NCBI GenBank assembly: GCA_016748015.1
Contig: JAAOMT010000697.1
Coordinates: 194,868 to 258,867 of the forward strand
DNA from: Geosiphon pyriformis
Taxonomy: Eukaryota > Glomeromycota > Glomeromycetes > Archaeosporales > Geosiphonaceae
Reading direction: 5' to 3'
Length of the DNA stretch: 64,000 bases
Shown here: positions 46,684-58,977 of the stretch, piece after piece
Layout of the letters: every line of letters starts with the position of its first letter
Numbering within the stretch: position 1 is the first letter of the stretch
The notes under the pieces: model-generated
The model's database searches: none
What the model was told of the DNA's origin: nothing
The model's input: the letters and a program-made list of their open reading frames with translations, nothing else
Made by a program: the position numbers and the translations under genes

Positions 46684-47973
46684 AAAATTTTAAAACTTAA
46701 ATATATAAAATTTGATAAAATCTCAATAATGATATATAATATTTTTTATTTTAAAACTGACGTTTGTAAATGGATATGTGAGAATGTTATAAAGTACTAA
46801 TGTAAACAAAGTTCTCAAGCGAATTGCTAGTTATGGCCCTGACACAACAGGTAGGGAAAAAGTAGAGTCTATACTTGACAGCTGGAAGGCATTTGCTTTG
46901 CAGACAAAACTGAAAAAAAGCAATAGGTGAAGAAATTAGAGTATGGTCAAACTGTACACACTTATTCGATCGATTATGAACTCTTCGTGCCTACTCTCCT
47001 TTGGCAGAATCTATGCAACTCTTAGTTACTTGGTTATGAACTCTTAGTACGAGGCTTTTCCTTCAAATGAATACTGATATAGTGTATATATTTTTTTTCT
47101 CTAGGAATGGACCGAACATAAAGGAGAATAATAAGAGGCAAGACCTGATTACTGAGCGTAATATTCTAATGGTAGTTATTTCTCTTTGCGAACAAGAGTC
47201 AATTTTAGGCTCTTTTAGTGCATCCTGTTTTACAATACGTTTATAACACATGTGATCATAATGTCAGATTCTAATGTTAAAATGAATGTTCTTTTTTATA
47301 ATAAAAATAAACCACTAGACCTAAAAATAATTGGAGTTTTTCAAACCATTAATGATAATCCACTTGAATTTGGAATGATACTTATGATTTTCCTGAATAT
47401 TTGAAAGAGTATGTTCGCAGATGCTGAGTTCAATAATATGGCAATAAAGCTTGTATATGGTAATTATAAGAGCATAAGACATATGCATGCATGGTTTCTT
47501 CATACACACGGTAAGCAAAGTGCTAACCGTTGAGTTTTGATGTTCTGATATTTATTAAACCAAGTATTTTCATTTCCTAATAGGACAAAATGTTCAAAAT
47601 TTGGGAATGGACTTGCCTGTTAAAAAAATCTACCGCATGTTTCTCCTTGGTCCTTTCCAATTCCCAATCAGTCGGGAGAATCACCATGAACTTTTGCATT
47701 GCTGTTTTTATGAAATTTTGGGATAAGTCAAGTTTTTTGTTCTTATTCTTTCATATTGAAGCATCTCACATCTGATTTTTTTGCAGAGATTTATATATAC
47801 TTGAGGAGTTAAAGAATCCCCCCGTCGCAATTCACTTTTGCGTTCTCAACCCTTAGCGTTGAAGGAATATATTCGTTAAATTAAGCATTCCCCCAAAGGG
47901 CCGATTTGATGGAATTTCTATTGCAGGTTTGGTGTAATGGACCTAAACAACGGCGGGAGAATAATTTAATCTA
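46684..47973. other. Unresolved region with possible plus-strand exons
   Basis: 1.3 kb. On the plus strand, segments at about 47262-47515, 47583-47728 and 47787-47855 can be joined through plausible AG acceptors into GQNVQNLGMDLPVKKIYRMF and RDLYILEELKNPPVAIHFCV, ending at a TAG near 47853. I do not recognise a protein. The donor after GAAATTTTG is not a GT and the upstream part has stops, so it may be a decayed gene or wrong exons. Confidence 0.3.
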
Positions 47974-49235
47974 TTAATCTGCAGCCAATCGTGTACGCTG
48001 CAATTTTGGCCGTGCTTCATCCCATGGGCCATGTATTTCACTATATGGAAAGTTTAAAATCCAGGTTATTCTTTAAAGGAGTGGAAAACATTTATCAAAA
48101 AATTTACATACTTTTTGTACTTTTGAATCCAAATAAGCCAAAATGGGCAGCAGAATGTTATGAAAGTGATCCCGGAAATATAAAGTATTACAATAGCTTT
48201 GGAAATATGGAGAAAAAGGGCAGTTGCGAGCAAGAACAAAAGACATGTAAGAGCTATATTGAAATTTGCAGACAAACTCTACAGTATAAATTTGTGAATT
48301 TCCTATGATTAATAATAAATGCATAGGCTTGTGTATATCTCAAAGAATTAGTGTAGTATTTTACCTTTGTGTATCTTCGAAATATTGGGAAAAGAGCGAA
48401 CCATTCAACAGCAAAAGACATCAACCCAAATACATGGGAGTTTGATGGTAATCGTGATGCCAATAAAACAGAAGCAAAAATCGCAGCATTCGTTGAAAGT
48501 GATCCAGGGAATCTAACTCATTCCAAATGTATGATCAAGCTTAATAAAGAGATCAAATACTAAATTCAACATGGCTTACTTGATATTCGTTCGATTTCCC
48601 GAGCCATAATCGTGAAATAGCATATTGGCAAGAAATAGGATGACGGTTAAAGCCCATATAGTGTCACTGCTAGTATCTTTTGTCAATGTCTTAAGTATAG
48701 GGGATAGTCCAAGAAGCGTGGCAAAAAAAACTATTGCCCCTTTAGCAGTTTTCCGCCCTAGAATAACAATTTTTATATATAGATATCAGATACAATTATA
48801 CGATAATGATTAACAGAATTGTGAGCCCTACTTGTGTATTCATAGGAAGGATCCGTCTTGAAAATGCTCAAATCCCAAAATATATATCCAATTGAAGTGA
48901 AAATTGTTCCAATAATGATCAAAATTTGAGCAGACAACATATCAAGGTAAAGGTATATAAATACAGCAATGAATATCACAATGCTGCTAATATGTTGTGA
49001 AATAACACCAGATTCCATAACAACCGTCCAATAATCATATGAACGAAGGTTGGCTAGTAAAACAAAAGATAAAAATTCCGTGGTTAGTTATTTTTTACAA
49101 ATCAATACAATAACAAAGACAATAACCATTTTTCTGTAATTCTTCGAGAAAGGTACTATCAACATAGTTATCGGGGTAATCTTGTTTTATCCATAAAAGC
49201 TTACGCCAGGGATTTTTGGTTTGCGTTGTAGTCAT
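47974..49235 (-). CDS. GPI2: GPI-GlcNAc transferase subunit PIGC/Gpi2
   Basis: Six exons (49235-49127, 49053-48832, 48757-48580, 48512-48365, 48278-48112, 48040-47974) give 296 residues, the same as human PIGC (297). Diagnostic parts are NPWRKLLWIKQDYPDNYVDS, FLEELQKNANLRSYDYW, GLSPILKTLTKDTSSDTIWA, HDYGSGN, SLSTNAAIFASVLLASRLPS and the end EIHGPWDEA. The protein is an ER membrane subunit of the complex that transfers GlcNAc to phosphatidylinositol, the first step of GPI-anchor synthesis. About eight membrane helices are visible. Confidence 0.96.
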
Positions 49236-49793
49236 GAATATAATTCAATAAAGCTAAGAAAAAAGTAATTAAACATAGGTTTAAGCAGATTCTATTAAAA
49301 ATTTTTGTAACAATGACAAATCCACATGAAACTGTTTCATGTTTATAATCTGTTACACTTTGTTACATGTTAATGTTGGTTGCAAAACTAAAAACAAAAA
49401 CAGCTTTGTAAAACCCAAGCGGATGGCTTATTCAAACAGTCTCGGGCATTTGTAGACCTTTTATATAATACTCTCTTAGACAAAATTGATAAATAAATTA
49501 TTACACACATAGTTTGCATTTGCAAGAAAACACTGTAACGGTTATTTTTACCCTTCTACGAGTCTTAATATTCCAATAAGTACCTGATAGTCCGCTGTAG
49601 TGCAAGGGAAGATCCATTGCATTTTAATTTATTGATTAAAAACATTTAATCGTGAGTTCAATGCAGTTCATGACTTTGCGTACTTAATTGCTACAAAAAC
49701 TCTTTAATACATATCAACAGAGAATAGCATCATTAGCAAGACATGGGATGGGACCCAACAAATAAAAAATTTCATTTTATCAGCCTGAATCAT
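49236..49793. other. Intergenic region
   Basis: 558 bp between the GPI2 start and the DPY30-like gene's 3' end, both minus strand. It should hold the GPI2 promoter. No other feature is recognised. Confidence 0.6.
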
Positions 49794-51166
49794 TTATGTC
49801 TCATCATTTTCTTGAACCTCCTTCTCCTCCTCCTCCTCCTCCTCCTCCTCCTCCTCATCCTCATCCTCCTCATCCTCATCCTCCTCCTCTTCCTCCTTCA
49901 CAGGGGTTTCCTGACTATGATCATGTTGGCAATTATCAATCAAATACCTGCCAAGGAATAAGCACGGATTGCTTGGTCTTGGTTTAGATTTTTCCAATTT
50001 CGATATGGTATTGTGATTAGGAGGGGGAAAGGTTAGAATATTGCCATTTGAACGTAATTTTGTCATGATCCATAAGTGTTAATATTCATGGATTGGTGAA
50101 TAAATTCGTGGTGGGGAATATAGTGTGTATAAGATTGAGAAAATAATATTGGAGTAAAAAAATTTGATCAAATATTTCATTATTGGACAACAAAGAATTC
50201 ACAAATAAAAAATATTTCTCTCACCTTTCGTTAACCAAAATCCGCATACCTTCAAGCAAATTCGGGACCACCATCTGGTCAAGGTAATCGCGGACGGATA
50301 CGGATGAATCAATATGCTGCATGTTGGCAGCTTGTATGGAAGCCTTATCCTCTGATGGCAATACTTTACCTTCTTCTATTTCCATCGGTGTTACCAATAA
50401 AGTTTGTGAATTGCCTCGTTTTCTTTCCTGATCAGTTTCAGCGTCGCGTATGAGTGGTGATTTATTTTCTGCATTTAAAATATCCTAACGAAAATAACCA
50501 ATTGGAAATTTCACAGGCTCTTTTCCCAAACATTAACTCTACCACATAATAATCTTGTTTTGATAAGTTTTATAAATAAAATTATCCAATATGTCTTTAA
50601 CTCACCGATATACTTTTCACCACTGCGCTTCCCCTTTGAGTTCTAATACCATTTGTAGCTTCGGGACTATTTCGAGTGGAATTTGTCCCTGAGGAACCTT
50701 CTCCCCCAGAAGGTTCAGGGTTCATTAGCTCGTGATCACTACTGTGATCAGTACCTTGTGAGGTTGTTTGAGAATTCGAAGCGCTGGTATCGTTTCCTCG
50801 CGAACTACCACGACTACTTATGGGATCGTTCACAGGGTGCTCTCCGTCACGTTTCACTATGTCTGTTTACGAGTAAAGAATAAGATATAACAGCGAATAG
50901 AAAGTTTCAAATTAATTTATAATAAATTTACTTTCCCATAATTAGTTAAAGTGTCTTTGATCAAAGTTGTATAGTTTATTCAAAGACTTTGAAATTTCCA
51001 TCTCCTCGTGGTACGATTAGGCATTAATTAACAGGTTGTCCAAAATCAAAAGAGAATAATGCCACGATAATTCTATTGACGATTAACAATTTTAGAAAAG
51101 TAAAAAGCATTAACAAATAAAGGTATGCATTTTTTTTTGCGCACCTGTATCATCAATGATCGACAT
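49794..51166 (-). CDS. DPY30/Sdc1-like COMPASS subunit with acidic tail
   Basis: Exons 51166-51145, 50862-50606, 50484-50225 and 49977-49794 give 240 residues. After a Ser/Gly-rich, probably disordered N-terminal region lies the Dpy-30 motif: SVSVRDYLDQMVVPNLLEGM, then RILVNERPSNPCLFLGRYLI across an intron. This two-helix dimerisation motif lets Dpy30/Sdc1 bind Ash2/Bre2 in COMPASS, the H3K4 methyltransferase complex. The tail is an almost pure Glu/Asp run encoded by a GAG/GAA/GAT trinucleotide tract (49815-49900). The final acceptor (AACCAAG) is inferred from the motif; the neighbouring plus-strand Pro/Leu frames are shadows. Confidence 0.88.
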
Positions 51167-51774
51167 CTTGAAAATATTTAACAATTAATTAATTAGAATA
51201 AATTCTACATTTAATTAATTTTTGTAAAATAACATGCGTATTTTTAAAAAATAATTATCTTATTATTATTAACTATTTGTTTAAAATTAAAAAATATCAA
51301 TTATATCATATTTAAAAATGATATATAGAATTAAAAAATTATAAAATACATTAATTATAATATTTTTGAAAATCAAAATTGCATTTTTAATAAATTAATT
51401 TAATAATTTGGTAAATTTAAAAAATAATAATTTAATTAAGTTAAATTCATGTATATTTATTACATTAAATTATAAAATTGCATAAATTCATAATTATTAA
51501 CAAAAAAACATTAAATTTATAAATTAAATTTTAGATTTTTTTGATTTCATTCAAAAATTACTTTAAAATTATATTTATATTAATTTAAAACATGCTGTAA
51601 AAATAAAAACTCTTTTATTAATTTTTTGTTAAATAATAATATTTACATTTAACAATAAAGTTTTTAAATGAACTTTGTTTAAATTTGACCTATTATAAAG
51701 CACGTGACTTTCTCTATTAGGGTCGAGAGCAAATTCCGTATAGAGCAAAGGTTTCTTGGCCTTCTTGTTTCATT
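51167..51774. other. AT-rich divergent region between DPY30-like and INTS6 genes
   Basis: 608 bp, very AT-rich from 51180 to 51660, with both flanking genes transcribed away from it. It must contain both promoters. No motif is clear. Confidence 0.5.
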
Positions 51775-54700
51775 ATGATTATCGTAATTCTTCTCGATAG
51801 TAGCGTTTCCATGAACCAAAAGTTTTCCGAAATAAGTGCCTTTGATTTTGCAAGGGTCGGGATTGAAAACTTCCTAACGGTATACATGACCAAATCTGCA
51901 AGTCTTGTCAGTAAAATTAAAAGTTGGATCCTAACCTTAATTTCGTTAACCTTTTCGAACCTTGAATACCTTTCAATCTCTTAGTGTTTAAAGAAAAAAC
52001 CAGATAATCATGAATACATTCTGGCTACATATGAACCGGGGGAAAGGGGAATCAAAGTAAGGTCCTCAAAAGTCCTAAAGTCGATAACTTTATCCCACAA
52101 CAAGCTTCCGAGATCTCAAAGACTAATCAAACAAAAATATTGTATCAGGTTATGTTTGAAACACAAATCGATGTAGTTCTCACGAAGGTTAGGATGTTAC
52201 GAAAAACAAACGACCTCTCAACTCCGGGTCTAACTTTTAAATATATATTTGAATTACTTGACGCTCGAAGATTAAAAAATGAGACCGATACCCCATTTCA
52301 TGTGAGTCCCTTTATTATGTTTCACATGGGCTGATCAAACTTGGTTTTATTTATTGTCTGAATTTGTGCTCCAGAAACACACAAGGCTTTATATCTCATT
52401 GTTAGTCCCATGTTCAAGATTCATAAGAATTAACATAAAATATAATCGTAATATAGAATGATCTTGCTTTGGATTACCTGGGGTGAAAAAGCACTCAAAT
52501 TCTCTTCAAACATAGGGAAGATCAATACCTTATTCTATTGACCCTGTGGCCATAATGTGGTTTACCAACGCGGCCAGATTTCAAACCGCAAATCTTCAAT
52601 ATGAGGAGAGAGTAAGGCTAATAATCCTTTTGAACAATGATGGAAAGTGCGAATAATATTAGTAAAAAAGTTATTTTTATTTTTAGCTTATAATTCCAGA
52701 CTTAGAGTCGCCAGGTGGGGATCTTTACGATAAGCCTTACCGATGGGATCATTTTATATTCACGTTTTTATTCAAGTCCGAGGAATCAATCGCCGAAGCC
52801 GAAGTGGCTAAATTTACCCGAGAAACTGGTGGTATTTATATATGATGATTGTCATTTAATTGGGAACCATTCCACCCATCTATCATCAGTATTCTGAGGA
52901 TTTATTTTCCAAAAATCAAGGTACCCTCTTCGAAATATATTCTACTCAACCTCCAGATTTCAAGGAATCAAAAAGATATAAGCCTCTCAGGGCTTTGACA
53001 AACGCGATTAGCAAAGTTTGTGGGGTCACACTTGATAATACACCTTGCCCAACAGGAATTCTTCCTTTTCACGGTGGTGGGGTGAGGATAAGGCTTGTAG
53101 AACTAGATGGTCAGTGCGTAGTATTATTGATTCTGATTTTGTGTCATAGTTTTCTTTTCCTGACTTGTTCGGTGTTATTAGGTGAACATCTAACCGACTA
53201 TAACGAAATATCAAACATGCTTTTTGTGGATCCACCTAAAGCTCAAGCACATAAATGGTTCCCATTACCCGAAGACTGTTGGATTGGGGAAACTACAAGT
53301 GATAGGGAAATCAGAAAAGTCAAGCGTCACAGCATTCCTATAATATATTACAAAAAAGTAAACAACATTTCCTATCGTCTTCCAGAAAATTGGGGCTGTT
53401 TTGAAAAATATATGGTCGTTCCATGCCCAGTGGTCAAAGAATTATGTAGCGTACAAACAAAGGATGTTCAATGGCCCGTAAGCATTAACCGTATTGGGAG
53501 CTGTTTTCTTCAATAATTTGATGCCTAACAAGGAATATAATGATTAGGTTTTCATGAAAAACAGCTACAAAGAAAAAGGGTTCGGCAAGCCTTTTGGTTA
53601 TTTGAGTCCTGTGGATCTTCGTACTTCAGTTAATCTCGTTATTTTTTCATACGATTACCCAAGGCTTTTGACTTTTTTCTCTCAAAACGAGAGTAAGTTC
53701 TGATAGTCTATTGGTTAATTCATTAAAGCCAATTGACCTCGTTTATTTTTCTGTAGATATCTTAAAGGAACATAATAGACTTCGGCTGGAACTTCCCTCA
53801 CTTATCAAGCAAGAATGGAATAATTATCTATGTGATATTCCTCTTTACTATCGCATGGTATTTATTATTGGTTTGGTTTGTTTAATTTCAATTAATTTAA
53901 GATCATGTCTTCGTTATGAAACATTTTTTAGCCACTTCGGACGGTATTTCAATTTCGCTCACTTGATACAAATTTGGTGCCTCCGGACGACGCTTCCCGA
54001 CTGAAAGACTTCAGTAATGATATGAGGAACCGAGCAACGATCTTTTTAAATGCCATTATAAATCGTCATGTAAAAATATTTGTTTCAGTTGATTAATTTC
54101 TTGCAGCCGATCTCTATATACAACATTCTAATTATCTTCCCTTAAATGATATAGAATGCATCTGATATTACTAACGGGCTTGGGAAGGTTTGTTCCCAAC
54201 CTCCTAAAATATTTCTTTTTATAATTTAAGGATCATAATATATATTCCAACCAGGTTCAATTGTATGATGAACCTTTCAAAGTACCTCGGGGCGAAGCAC
54301 AACACGTATTTCTTGAGATGCTGAGGGTATATCAACAAAAGTCGGTTGAATCTAAAAGGAAAGAGCGCGGAGAGCTTGATGAAGGTGAGATCAGCAGTTA
54401 TTGGAAAGAAAGCTAATTCAAATATATAAGCTTATTTCTCTTCGTATAATAGATGAAAAGCATTCGTTGCCAATCGCAGTAATGTTAGATCACAGTAAAA
54501 AATTAGCCGAGCTTAAAGCACAACGGCTCAGAAATCCATTTGAAGATGAAGAAGAACGAATTGAAAGAGAACAATGGGAAGAACAAATAGCTTTTGGAAA
54601 TCCATTCAAAACACGTGAAAAGTCAAAGGTAGGTATATCTACTTTGATTCTTTTTCTCGGACCACTTCAATAAAGTATTCAAGGGCTTATACATAATACA

Positions 54701-56210
54701 GCGTTCCTCAGTTGATGATGTCGTTAAACCCCAAACACTTGTTGGGGATTCTCCCTCACCTTCATCATGGTCTCAATTACCTACAAATTCAAATCTCGAT
54801 GCTGAAGTAATTCAACGTCAAGAAAAACGGATAAAACCTACCCGACCCAATCGAAATGGAAATAAGCAGTATTCACTCTTTGAATCAGGTCTTCGCAAGA
54901 TACTTGAGAGCATTCTCAAGAGGAAAGTCTCAATACCAACAGATGTCATTATGACCGATGTGAGTAATATTAATCAATCGATCGAAGACACGTTGGTTCT
55001 AGCAGATGAAGATATGCTAGGGCTAACCACTTCTGGCCAAGCTGATAGTGATTTCAATGATAGCGTGAGCTTATCTTTAAAAGACCCTTTAATCAAAGAT
55101 GACTTGGAGTCTATGTCCGAGTCAACACAAGAAAAAGATGTCCAGCTATCCTTAGAAAATTTGGCCTTAAGGCCAAACGAGAGGTCAAAAATTTTTGAAG
55201 CGCTGGAACCCAAAACTTATTCCAATATAAATACCAAACAAGATGATTATACCTTAAAAGATCCGATAGACATTTTAGGTACAGATATGCAATGTGACGA
55301 ACAAGTCTTAATATGGAAGGAGGAGTTGAAACCCCGAACCTTTGCAACTTCTCATGATTATAATTCACAAACATTTGTTATTGACTCTCATGAAAAAAGT
55401 GATTCCGGATCATTTTCCCAAGAGAGACTTCATTCAACATTTCTCCAACCTGGTTCATTAAAATTTCAACCGAGAGTGCCTATATCCAGAGCCATATATC
55501 CTGGTGGGGTGCCAGAATCAATGCTCAACTCAATGAAAGAATGGGTTTCACAAATCAAAAATCCAGATTGTAAGTCTCTGCTCATTTTACCATGCCAATG
55601 CTAGTAGTAATCGATATATAACTAATTTAAAATTATGATGGTGATACGAGATCGCGACGTCGACCAAATCATAAATTCCTTCAAAATTGCTTCACAGGAT
55701 TGTCGTCCAGAAGAAGTTAGGCGTTTTTCGATATCTTTAAGTGCTCTTGCAAGCGGTTGCAAAAAGCCTGATTTAGCGATGAAATTAAAAGAAGCTGGGA
55801 TAATCCTTGGAACTCTTCAATCCCCTAGTACTTTACCGATATCACGTGAATGGAATCAAGAGGGTGGAAGCTTTACGGACGGTCAAGAGCAGTTAATGTT
55901 GGCTGCAAAATGGTTTCTACGGGAGATCAATAAACAAGAAGGTATGGTTGAATTTTAACTATAATTAAGAATATTACATCCAATCGTAATCACATTCTAT
56001 TTTGGTATAGAATACAATGAACTCGATGTCAAAGCAAAATTATCAGAAATCACTACTGAGAATGGATATTCATCCCAACAAAAGGAGTTTTTGTTGAAAA
56101 CTGCACGGACAGTTGCAAAGGGTAATCACCGATTGAGTTTAAAGGAATGGTTGGATACCCATTTAGAGAATTTAGGATTGGAACCAAATTCGAAAAAAAA
56201 TGAATATTAA
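51775..56210 (+). CDS. INTS6: Integrator complex subunit 6
   Basis: Fifteen exons give 1,022 residues in frame: 51775-51879, 51985-52056, 52149-52301, 52516-52611, 52687-52831, 52957-53109, 53182-53477, 53548-53692, 53757-53857, 53932-54069, 54255-54384, 54453-54628, 54702-55569, 55651-55941, 56011-56210. It starts with a VWA domain whose MIDAS reads LLDSSVSMN (DxSxS). Then come the INTS6 block SPGGDLYDKPYRWDHFIFTF, PFGYLSPVDLRTSVNLVIF and LYDEPFKVPRGEAQHVFLEML, and a conserved C-terminal helical domain after a disordered linker. INTS6 is part of Integrator, which cleaves nascent RNA at snRNA and paused genes and recruits PP2A. Human INTS6 has 887 residues. The exon 5/6 join is the least certain. 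Confidence 0.87.
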
Positions 56211-56671
56211 TTGAAATTATGCTGTATTTAATTTGGAATGCGCTATACCATCAAATTAAAACGAGTCAGAGTTTTAGATTTGGAAAGTTTACAGAATGAA
56301 CAATTAACAAGTCTTATGTGACCATGTCGCCATGAATTGAATTAGTAAGATTAATATTCAGATTTATATAACTACTTTCCTTTACAAACAGACAGATTCG
56401 GTGAGTCATAATGCCATAGACATGATCTTTTTTATAACGATATCATGGTGCCAAACAAGCATTTTTCCGAGCCAATCTATATTAAATTTATATTGATCTG
56501 TACCCTCATGAATAACTGACATGCGCGCGCTTTACAATTCTTGCCCAAGTCGCCTTTATTAGTGATGAAGTTGCAATATTTGATATTAGATAGTTTATAT
56601 TTCTCTCCCTTCTCTTTCTAAACTTTTAAATTGACTGAGCCATTCCTCGTGTCATTCTTTCATAGCTAGTC
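56211..56671. other. Intergenic region
   Basis: 461 bp between INTS6 and the palmitoyltransferase gene, same strand. A CT-rich stretch at 56600-56650 precedes the next start codon. Nothing else is recognised. Confidence 0.6.
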
Positions 56672-58857
56672 ATGCGAGATACAGGACGTCTTTTTGTGAT
56701 AGGTGTTGTTTTACTTATTAGTTTTCTTGCTTACACTAGTCAGCTTTTTATCTTTTGGGATTTTCTTGGTGGGTTAAATGTTCAAAGCTTGGCTGTTTTA
56801 ATACCTTTCAACGCGATTGTCCTTGCAATTTTTTGGAATTATTATTTGACCTGTTCGACCGATCCTGGTCAAGTGCCGCATAATTGGGTAAATGAGTGTT
56901 CTATTTTCCAATCCAACTTCTAAAAGGGATGCTTGAGGTTTGGATTTTCTTCTCTACCTTTTATAACTCATACTTTTCATGTTATGGGACCTGGACAAAG
57001 GTACCAAAAGATTTTGAAGGCTTAGAAATTAAACCAACTACCCACGCACCTCGGCACTGCCGGACTTGTAAAAACTATAAGCCCCCACGTTCCCATCATT
57101 GCAAAACCTGTAGAAGGTCAGGATTAACAATATGATGATATCTTATTCCATTTAGTTTAATTTATTGAAGTCATTTTTGTTTTTTGTCATGGAATTGAAG
57201 ATGTGTGCTCAAGATGGATCACCATTGTAAGTTTGAGAAATTAGCGTGCATTTATCTATTTTAATTCCAGGTGAAAATATTAATTTTACTTTTTAAAAGG
57301 TCCTTGGACAAACAATTGTGTTGGATATTTTAATTATGGTTATTTCATTCGTTTTGTATTTTGGGTGGATTGTGCTTGTATTTTTCATTTCACGTTACTA
57401 CTTAAAAGAACATTCCAGATAATTCAGGAAATGTCATATATTCAGGTGGGTCTATGTTTCTCTGAGCTTTGTTCCCCTATTTTGGCTTTGCGTATAACAT
57501 GGCAAAGATTTTAAAATTATTTAATGGCAGTTTGATGATATGGAACCAACCGCAACTGAAACTACTTTTATCGTTTTGAACTATGTTGCTGTTCTGCCAG
57601 TTCTTTTTGGCGTTGGTCCTTTGAGTCTTTATCATTTTTATTGTATGTGTTCAAATACTACAACTATTGAAAGTTGGGAAAAAGAAAAAGTTTTGACACT
57701 GGTCCGTCGTGGTAAAATCAAAGAGGTAAATATTTAAAGCTATGTTTTTTCAATCAATTTAAAAAATTGTGATTAAGCCTCATTTTTTATTCGTTTGAAA
57801 CCAGATAAAGTATCCCTATGATCTTGGTATTATTCTGAATATTCGTTCAGTTCTTGGCGACAATCCAATATTATGGTGCTGGCCAACAATCATAAGTGGT
57901 GACGGATTAACCTATCCAATCGCAACTGACGCAGGTATGAGTGAAACCCTCGATTTGGAAATGGAATACATAGTTTAAATCTTAGATTGGCTTTACAATC
58001 CTTGGATGGAGGTGCGATCATGATTTATCGTATTTCAGATTCAAATGTGTCTGATTTATAACCAAAATGATTTCACATCCTCGAAATTTACTGCGATATT
58101 TTGATTCTAACAACCAAAATTTAATTATGTTTTACATGCAGATCCAAGCAGAATATGGCCACCAAAGGACCCTGAAAAAACGCCATCAGCTTCTTTGCCC
58201 CCCAAACCTTGGGACACGTACAACCCTGTCCATTTGCAGATCCAGAATAAATCTCATCGTTCAAATGGTTTACGACATCAACGTCGAAATCAACGACGAC
58301 GAGTTAATCCAGGATACATAAACAGAGATATGGCTTTCGAGGAACGTCAGATGTGGATGAGCAATCAACAGCTTCAGAGTTCACATCCTGTTGCGAGAGT
58401 CTCGGATTCCTGCCGTGATTCAGATGGTAGCACCATTTATTCAAGCGAAAGTGAGTACACGGATGGTGATTTTACCGATGACATCAACTACATTGATGAT
58501 GATTTTGATGAATTTGAGGATGAAAAATATCCAGAGGATATTGGGAGCAAAAGAGCAGAGGAGGAAGTAGTATCTCCAAATTTACATTTGCATCATCACC
58601 AACTTAACAATTATCAAAATAGAATGTCTCCAGGTTACCTTAATTCTGGTCATATTAATGGGAATGAGTTTTTACATCACTGGCAAAAGGCAAATAATCA
58701 TTCAGATTCCACTCAAGATGCTTATGATGAGGATGATAATTTACCAATTGGAATGATTATTGCACAAAAACAATTAAAAGCTATGAAAATTAAATCGCCT
58801 AATTCGACATCAGAAAGCATTATAGTCCCCAGTGAAAAAACCGAAAAAATGGAGTGA
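56672..58857 (+). CDS. PFA4: DHHC palmitoyltransferase, PFA4 type
   Basis: Seven exons (56672-56887, 57001-57116, 57201-57226, 57300-57445, 57531-57725, 57805-57934, 58142-58857) give 514 residues. Two membrane helices are followed by STDPGQVPHNW, the cysteine-rich domain ([40 protein letters not shown]), two further helices and a TTE motif (ATETTF). NPILWCWPT and the DPG motif are Pfa4-like. The enzyme transfers palmitate to cysteines of membrane proteins through the DHHC cysteine. The C-terminal about 220 residues are polar and acidic and longer than in yeast Pfa4 (378). An intron splits the catalytic Cys codon. Confidence 0.93.
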
Positions 58858-58977
58858 CACTTTTAATATGTAATTCATAGTGATCTTGTTTCGATATTTA
58901 TTTAGTTGATAAAATAAAAATTACAGCAATAATATTTGTAAAACATACAGGGATCTATTAAGATTATTTGATAAATA

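Noticed and set aside
49743-49987. Proline- and leucine-rich plus-strand frames
   Set aside because: Antisense of the Glu/Asp trinucleotide tract of the DPY30-like gene.
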